Shown piece by piece: positions 59,142 to 64,000 of a stretch of DNA of 64,000 nt (position 1 is the stretch's first letter; the number at the start of each line of letters is the position of its first letter). The notes under the pieces are model-generated. The model was not told where the DNA came from. It saw only the letters and a program-made list of their open reading frames with translations, and ran no database searches. This DNA is from Clonostachys chloroleuca (lineage: Eukaryota; Ascomycota; Sordariomycetes; Hypocreales; Bionectriaceae), in NCBI GenBank assembly GCA_037952775.1, contig JBANAY010000003.1, forward strand, positions 3,720,001-3,784,000, in the 5' to 3' direction. The translations under genes were made by a program, and so were the position numbers.

Positions 59142-60227
59142 CGTTGATTGTGCGAGGATTTAACGGAGAAGACAAAGCTCTATTATGTTAAGAGAGAAAA
59201 ACATAGGGGAGGGCGGTGATTTAAACGAAAACGTTAGTGGCAGCACCTTGTTCTTATACTTTCTATTGACGTAGTTCCAGTTCCTATGCGGAATTGCTTG
59301 AACCTTCGTGGAAATGAGGCGGACTTGTGAGGATCTCAGTCCAACACTGTAGTCTCAAAGTGTAGCCCGTCATCGTGTCGTGATTGGTCCACAACTCCGA
59401 AATGGGCACTGCATGTCCGCTGGCAGCAACACTCCATGTCCGTCCGGAACATAAAGTACAAAACTCATTACAAAATGCTAATGAACACCTCTCTTCAAGC
59501 TCTATCACGAAGCGTCTATGCGCCAGTGCCCAGAACTCCCTAAATCAAGCATGGAGCTAGTAGTTCTACGAGGCATAACACTGCCACGCCCTGTGAGGAT
59601 GGCTAATTTATATGCAAAGATGCAATTTGCCACAATTTTTAACGATCACAGAGGACTTTCGGGATCTACAGTAATTTAGCAGTCCAATCTAAGTGTCGAA
59701 TTGGCTCTGTCTAACCCTTGTGATTTTGTCAAACATCAATAATCATTGTCCAATGTCAACAGAGTAAGACTTATATCGGGATGCGAATAGCGATATTAGA
59801 GTGGAGATAGAAGGATAAGAATACTGATCTAATCGTTTACCCGAGGATATAATTATGTCTTCTATTGATAAACAACTACGGGATTACAAAAAGGTTCAAT
59901 AACAGGGACCTGTGGCTCAGCAGCCGGTATCGTACATTCTAGTGGCACCTAAACCATTGAACCCTCTTACTATTAGGGCACAACGGTTAGTATATCCTCT
60001 AATAGCTAGCCCGTGGACAGCCTACATCGTAGCTAGTGGATATGCTCTTGAACCTCTGGTCCCCAGGGGGGTCTAGGACATCGATAGCAGTTGAGACTAC
60101 GACAGTTTGTGGTAACGATATTGCAACACATCTTGTAGTGCACTACCCTAGGCGCGATTTTACTTAAAACGTGAAAGTCCAATACAAACTAAAAATTAAT
60201 TCCCATAATTCAAATTTTCCTGGTCTT
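59142..60227. promoter_or_regulatory. SDR promoter and intergenic
   Basis: About 1.1 kb. An AACTCCGA site at 59393-59400, about 255 bp upstream of the SDR ATG, carries the cluster half-site. No gene supported; the frame at 59284-59508 (-) has no content that I recognise. Confidence 0.45.
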
Positions 60228-61489
60228 CTACTCCCGGACAACATAATGGATGCTGTTGAATGTCAGCCCGAGTGTAAACCATAAAAGCGAAAAGTCTCAG
60301 GTGCCGTTTCTCATCCTGCCCGCTGATCAAATATAGAAGATTTTTACCTCCCCAAGCTTTCCGGATAGAGAACAGTGCTGAAAAGAACGGCAATGGAATC
60401 ATAAAAATTGTACATGGTATCGTCTCCTGACCACTCAGTAAAGTCGCTAAACGACACCTCCTCAAAATTCTGTAGCTTAGATCTCACGACCTTGAACCTC
60501 TTGGGTAATACCTCACCACAAGGTAGGTGAGTATGCTCTAAAAGCGGTGTAATAAAGTCAAGGAGCGGAATGAGGGTCATAGTGGAGATGGACAAGGTTG
60601 ATAATTCCGGACGCTGGGGGGGTGACAACCAACGAGCTGTTGGAATCAGCTCTTCTTCCAGTCTTTCAGTGAACCAGGACAGACTCGGTTGTACTGTGTA
60701 TACAACGTCGAATACCTCACGCTGTTGGGGCGTCAACACAGAATCATCTTCACAAGTCGAATCAGAGGCCTGTTTCGCTATCTCTGGAGTTATAGCCAGC
60801 GCTCGGAAGATGTGCTCTAGTGCCAGAATATGGGTCCGCGCAAACTCATTCTCTGCTAGCTGAGTAGGCCAAAGCATGCTTTTTTGCCTACCGCAGAGGA
60901 AGGCTATGGCGCGGACATAGGATTCGTACGTCAGGGTTGTTGGTTCAGGTGTTGTCGGGAGGGCGTCATTAAACGGCCATTGGGCGAAGTAAGTGGTTAG
61001 AGTCCAGAGAGAAGATGCGCAACTTTCAAGGAGCTTCTTATACTTCTCATCGTGAGGAATACGTGCCGCAAAGCAGACCTGAAGTGACTGACTGTCCCAT
61101 ACTGCGTTCCAGTTATCAATAAAAGATATGACAAATAGCGGACGGCAGAGCAACTTACAGTTATCTCCATTAGCATGCGAAGCGAAAGCCTCTTTCAAGG
61201 CTTTGAATTCGCCTTTCCTAATGGTACTTCCGAATCCTGGTCTACCATTAAGGATGAAGTCGGTGTATTCAGCACATATGGAGTCTTCCACCAGTCAGCT
61301 TTTTCCACCCAGTTCGCTTGAGTGGAGGGTCTAGACAGTGGCAGTGGAGGAATACTCACCTTTGGATATGTTTCTGAGCCAATTTCGTCGGCTCTCCTGA
61401 AATGCTGGACTCCGATTGCCTGTGAATCTAGGAGGCCGGATTTTGTTCAAGGCCCTATCAATAGTGCGGGAGTTATAGAGAAAAGACAT
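60228..61489 (-). CDS. Hypothetical fungal protein, three exons
   Basis: Exons 61489-61360, 61284-60348 and 60252-60228, 363 residues. Intron 1 (61285-61359) has donor GTGAGT and is phase 1; intron 2 (60253-60347) has donor GTAAAA and is phase 2, leaving a tiny last exon with only eight codons' worth of sequence. The ATG at 61489 gives a basic N-terminus (RALNKIRPPRFTGNRS) and a helical, mostly soluble protein with conserved-looking aromatic stretches (LLCRPLFVISFIDNWNAVWD, SLQVCFAA). No signal peptide, membrane segment or catalytic motif is visible. I do not recognise the family. It lies outside the PKS gene set and has no evident role in it. Confidence 0.65.
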
Positions 61490-62443
61490 AGCTGAAAGTT
61501 TGGTTCTGATGTTCGAACACGCCCCAGAACAGTTGAGAATTTAACTCAGCCACGATGTGTTGCTTCTTGATGAATATAGGATAGTGCTGTTGCTCATGCG
61601 AGGACTGTCAGTAGGAGGGGAGAGGGAGGGCAACGGCAACTCATGGACCGCTGGTGGGGTGGCGTCATATGAAGGAAGAACCAGCGATGAAGGCTGTGTT
61701 CAATCACCCCACATCTGAGGTTAAGTACAGTTGTGGAGGACTCGTCCTCATCAGTCTCTAATGGTCCCATAGGCGGCCCCTGCCGGAAGTTTTGACAACG
61801 ATCAGCCAACAGCCAACAGCAACATTCTGTATTAGGTAGTACGATGCGCAAATTTGACAGTGAAAGTCCCACTTCTCGGTTGGTCACACATCTTAGTTTA
61901 CGCCAAACTGCTGGCACTTGGTCCACAACCCGCTAAATGCAGCGAGTAACCTGCATGTTGGTTAGTTGGATGTAATAATGAATCAGGCTGCTCCTGGACG
62001 GGAACAATACTATTACTCTATAAATGCATGGGCTGCCGCAGCTCAAGCAACTAATAATATATTAATACCCCATGTGTCCAAGTCACCGGCTTTGAAAAGA
62101 AAAAGCATGTCAAGTAGCATCTTGCCGCATTAGGTGTAATAAGCAGGGCTACGCCTAACAAAAATGCCATTCTTTGCCACTATGTATATCATGTATTGTA
62201 TTAAATGGATCCTGAGCGTTGATTTCGGTGTTGTCTGTCAAATTTGGACCACCGTTGGCCATATGCTGTAATAACGGAGCAGCCCTCTTCAGTCAAACTA
62301 GTATAAGAAGAGTCCAAAGTTAGCTCAAGTGTAACTCATACTCACATCAATTCTCGACGAATTTGATTCACAAGTTTCTTTCGTTCTGTCTGGATTTATT
62401 CTTCTGCTCTTGTATCCTTCTTACTCGTTTGATAACCGCTGCT
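61490..62443. other. Intergenic
   Basis: No gene supported. The 110-codon minus frame at 61594-61926 is Cys-rich by chance and lacks partner exons. Confidence 0.45.
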
Positions 62444-63238
62444 TTGAAGCTCAATATCCTCGCCGTGTTTATCTCGGTCCTTGCTGCAGTAGCTATTTCT
62501 TCTGCAAGGGAACACCGCCCAGCCATATATGAATGCGGTGGGATCTACTCCCCAAAACGGCCTTCTAGACAAGCCACCTACAGAATCCATAACGGCCTTG
62601 CCTCGGCCAGAAGCCCTGAGCCATACGGCTACCAAGACAATCACTACCACCTCGATGCTCGCTCGTTGAACAAGCAGAACAGAAGACTCACTAGGCGCGC
62701 TCCACCTAGTCCCAAAGGCAAAACACCGCCCAAGACATCCTCCAAAGCACCACCCAAGGCATCCCCCAAAGCAGCAGCTAAGGCGTCGGGCAACTCTGGT
62801 AGCACCCACCCTGGCTACGCGATCCTTATCAAAGCAGCAGGGAAGAAAACCCTCACTATTGGAAAACGGTACGCTATATTGGAGAAGGCCAAAATTACAA
62901 ATATCGATAGGTTCCTTCATCACCGTCTGGTTGTCGGCACCTACAAGCTAGGCGACGATGGCAGCCCCATGTTTACCGATACAGTATACTATGAAGTGAC
63001 CAAAAACCAAAGAGAGCCAAATAGAGGCCAGTGCTTAATAAGCAGCCGTGGTTGGGAAGCACGTATGGCAGACAATTTCGACGTATCGTTCCTGGGCGCA
63101 GTAAAGCAAGGGGTGAATGTGCAAGCGGAGAGTGATGCATACGCTGGACAGGAGTATTCCCTCGCAGCTAGCGTTGGTGGCAGCGGGCAAAACTGTCAAA
63201 CTTATGCTTCAGCTCTGTGGAAGAGAATCAAAGAATGA
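62444..63238 (+). CDS. Predicted secreted Lys/Pro-rich protein, start codon unclear
   Basis: The frame from the TTG at 62444 gives 264 residues and opens with a textbook secretion signal (KLNILAVFISVLAAVAISSA) except that the expected ATG is TTG. The frame is open further upstream to 62363 but has no ATG there either. After the signal comes a low-complexity linker of PPK/APPKASPKAA-type repeats (about residues 85-120), preceded by a possible dibasic cleavage site (LTRRAPP), and then a 130-residue globular domain with few cysteines. This is the layout of small secreted fungal proteins, some of which are effectors; no family was recognised. Either a short 5' exon was missed or the start codon has mutated. 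Confidence 0.5.
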   Translation: MKLNILAVFISVLAAVAISSAREHRPAIYECGGIYSPKRPSRQATYRIHNGLASARSPEPYGYQDNHYHLDARSLNKQNRRLTRRAPPSPKGKTPPKTSSKAPPKASPKAAAKASGNSGSTHPGYAILIKAAGKKTLTIGKRYAILEKAKITNIDRFLHHRLVVGTYKLGDDGSPMFTDTVYYEVTKNQREPNRGQCLISSRGWEARMADNFDVSFLGAVKQGVNVQAESDAYAGQEYSLAASVGGSGQNCQTYASALWKRIKE

Positions 63239-63437
63239 GATCAGTAATAGGCTAAGGTTAGCTATTAACGATACTTTGGGGTTTTGGGGAACGGGTATTT
63301 CTCTTCTTCGCATTGTAAATGATCAAGATATTATACGAGCATCCTACTTTATGTTAAGGCTTATTTCCCGAAACAACATATAGCTGGCGGATTAGCAACA
63401 TATCCAGACTTCAAATCAACCGCAATCAGGCCCCTTC

Positions 63438-64000
63438 TCAAATGACTCCCCAAGCACCAAGCACGTTTGCTCGCCCCTCGGCCGAGCCTTGGCGGCTCAA
63501 CGTTTCTAAGCGCTTCACTCTATTCACGAGAAGTCCAACGCAGATGGGCCCAATCACAGTGCAAAGCGAAATGGCCCATGTCACAACGAGGAATAACTCC
63601 GACGGTTGGCTAGAGCCAGACGGACGGCCAAAAATGCCTTTGCTTTCTGCCAGGGCAGCAACCAAGAACCCAATTTCGCCGCGGGCTACCATCCCCAATC
63701 CAACAATACATGCAGGATATACAGACTTTGGTTGCTTTGGGTTCGGCGTTGAATTTCGGGTTTCGGCAGATGTGCGCTGTGATGCTCGGTCAGGAAGTGT
63801 ATTCATGTCCACTCCGTCCTGGTCGTCCCCGTCTCCAGACTGAGTAGTGGCGACTTGATCCGTGGTCTGGGTCGAGTTCGCGCACTGGGAGCCTGGCGAG
63901 GAAGGTTTGTAGACAAGCTTGTCGAATGCAGGAACGAGCCTGGCAAGGCCTGTGATAAATTGAAAGGGGCTACCAAACGGGACCAGCCAGGCACCACAAA
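63438..64000 (-). CDS. Cation/proton exchanger, C-terminal part (runs off window)
   Basis: The minus-strand frame enters at the right edge and ends at 63438; at least 187 residues. The segments GLGMVARGEIGFLVAALAES and LFLVVTWAISLCTVIGPICV are the last membrane helices of Na+(K+)/H+ exchangers of the CPA/Kef type; ARGEIGF is a well-conserved motif. Between an upstream helix (WLVPFGSPFQFITGLARLVP) and these lies an acidic, Gln/Ser/Thr-rich cytoplasmic loop. The ATG-initiated frame at 63812 is only the downstream part; the correct frame continues past it to position 64000. It probably helps control ion balance and pH at an internal or plasma membrane. Confidence 0.75.
   Translation of the reverse strand, partial: CGAWLVPFGSPFQFITGLARLVPAFDKLVYKPSSPGSQCANSTQTTDQVATTQSGDGDDQDGVDMNTLPDRASQRTSAETRNSTPNPKQPKSVYPACIVGLGMVARGEIGFLVAALAESKGIFGRPSGSSQPSELFLVVTWAISLCTVIGPICVGLLVNRVKRLETLSRQGSAEGRANVLGAWGVI

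Overview
The window is nuclear DNA from a filamentous ascomycete (Pezizomycotina; Eurotiomycetes is my guess, not proven). Evidence: introns of about 50-80 nt with GTATGT/GTAAGT donors and CTAAC-type branch sites, several Zn2Cys6 regulators, a HET-domain gene, many MFS transporters and iterative type I polyketide synthases. All exon structures were worked out by hand from splice signals and reading-frame continuity. Every junction I give joins in frame except where I say otherwise.

Left flank (1-24 kb), no obvious common theme: an unrecognised three-exon gene (410-2511, +); a large TPR-like protein (2895-7106, -); a fungal transcription factor with only half a readable zinc cluster (8831-11213, +); a DHA1-type MFS transporter whose start codon I cannot place (12156-13637, +); a Caps_synth/DXD-type glycosyltransferase (14033-15274, +); an MFS siderophore-type transporter (17981-20022, +) followed by decayed partial copies of itself; an intron-containing tRNA-Gly(GCC) (-); and a HET-domain gene (21763-23787, -).

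Centre (24.9-59.1 kb): a dual-PKS biosynthetic cluster of the asperfuranone/azaphilone/sorbicillin type. In order: secreted bicovalent FAD oxidase (+), Zn2Cys6 regulator 1 (-), MFS exporter (+), FSH1-type serine hydrolase (+), Zn2Cys6 regulator 2 (-), FAD monooxygenase (-), non-reducing PKS SAT-KS-AT-PT-ACP-MT-R (-), highly reducing PKS KS-AT-DH-MT-ER-KR-ACP (+), short-chain dehydrogenase (-). Inferred route: the HR-PKS makes a reduced, possibly methylated chain; the SAT domain of the NR-PKS takes it as starter; the NR-PKS extends, C-methylates, cyclises and releases it reductively as an aromatic aldehyde; the FAD monooxygenase dearomatises the ring; the FAD oxidase, SDR and hydrolase tailor it; the MFS protein exports it. 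The gene content closely resembles the A. nidulans afo set plus an SDR and a second regulator.

Unusual points: the cluster exporter carries what reads as a [D1,2] stwintron (an intron nested in another intron's donor) and, further on, an apparent one-base loss in a C run. An identical 17-nt palindromic element (core ACTCCGGAGTCCG) lies upstream of the hydrolase and of the monooxygenase, with related ACTCCG sites near the oxidase, the PKS pair and the SDR. Several HR-PKS and NR-PKS motifs depart from consensus.

Right flank (59-64 kb): an unrecognised three-exon gene (60228-61489, -), a predicted secreted Lys/Pro-rich protein without a clear ATG (62444-63238, +), and the C-terminal end of a cation/proton exchanger running off the window (-).
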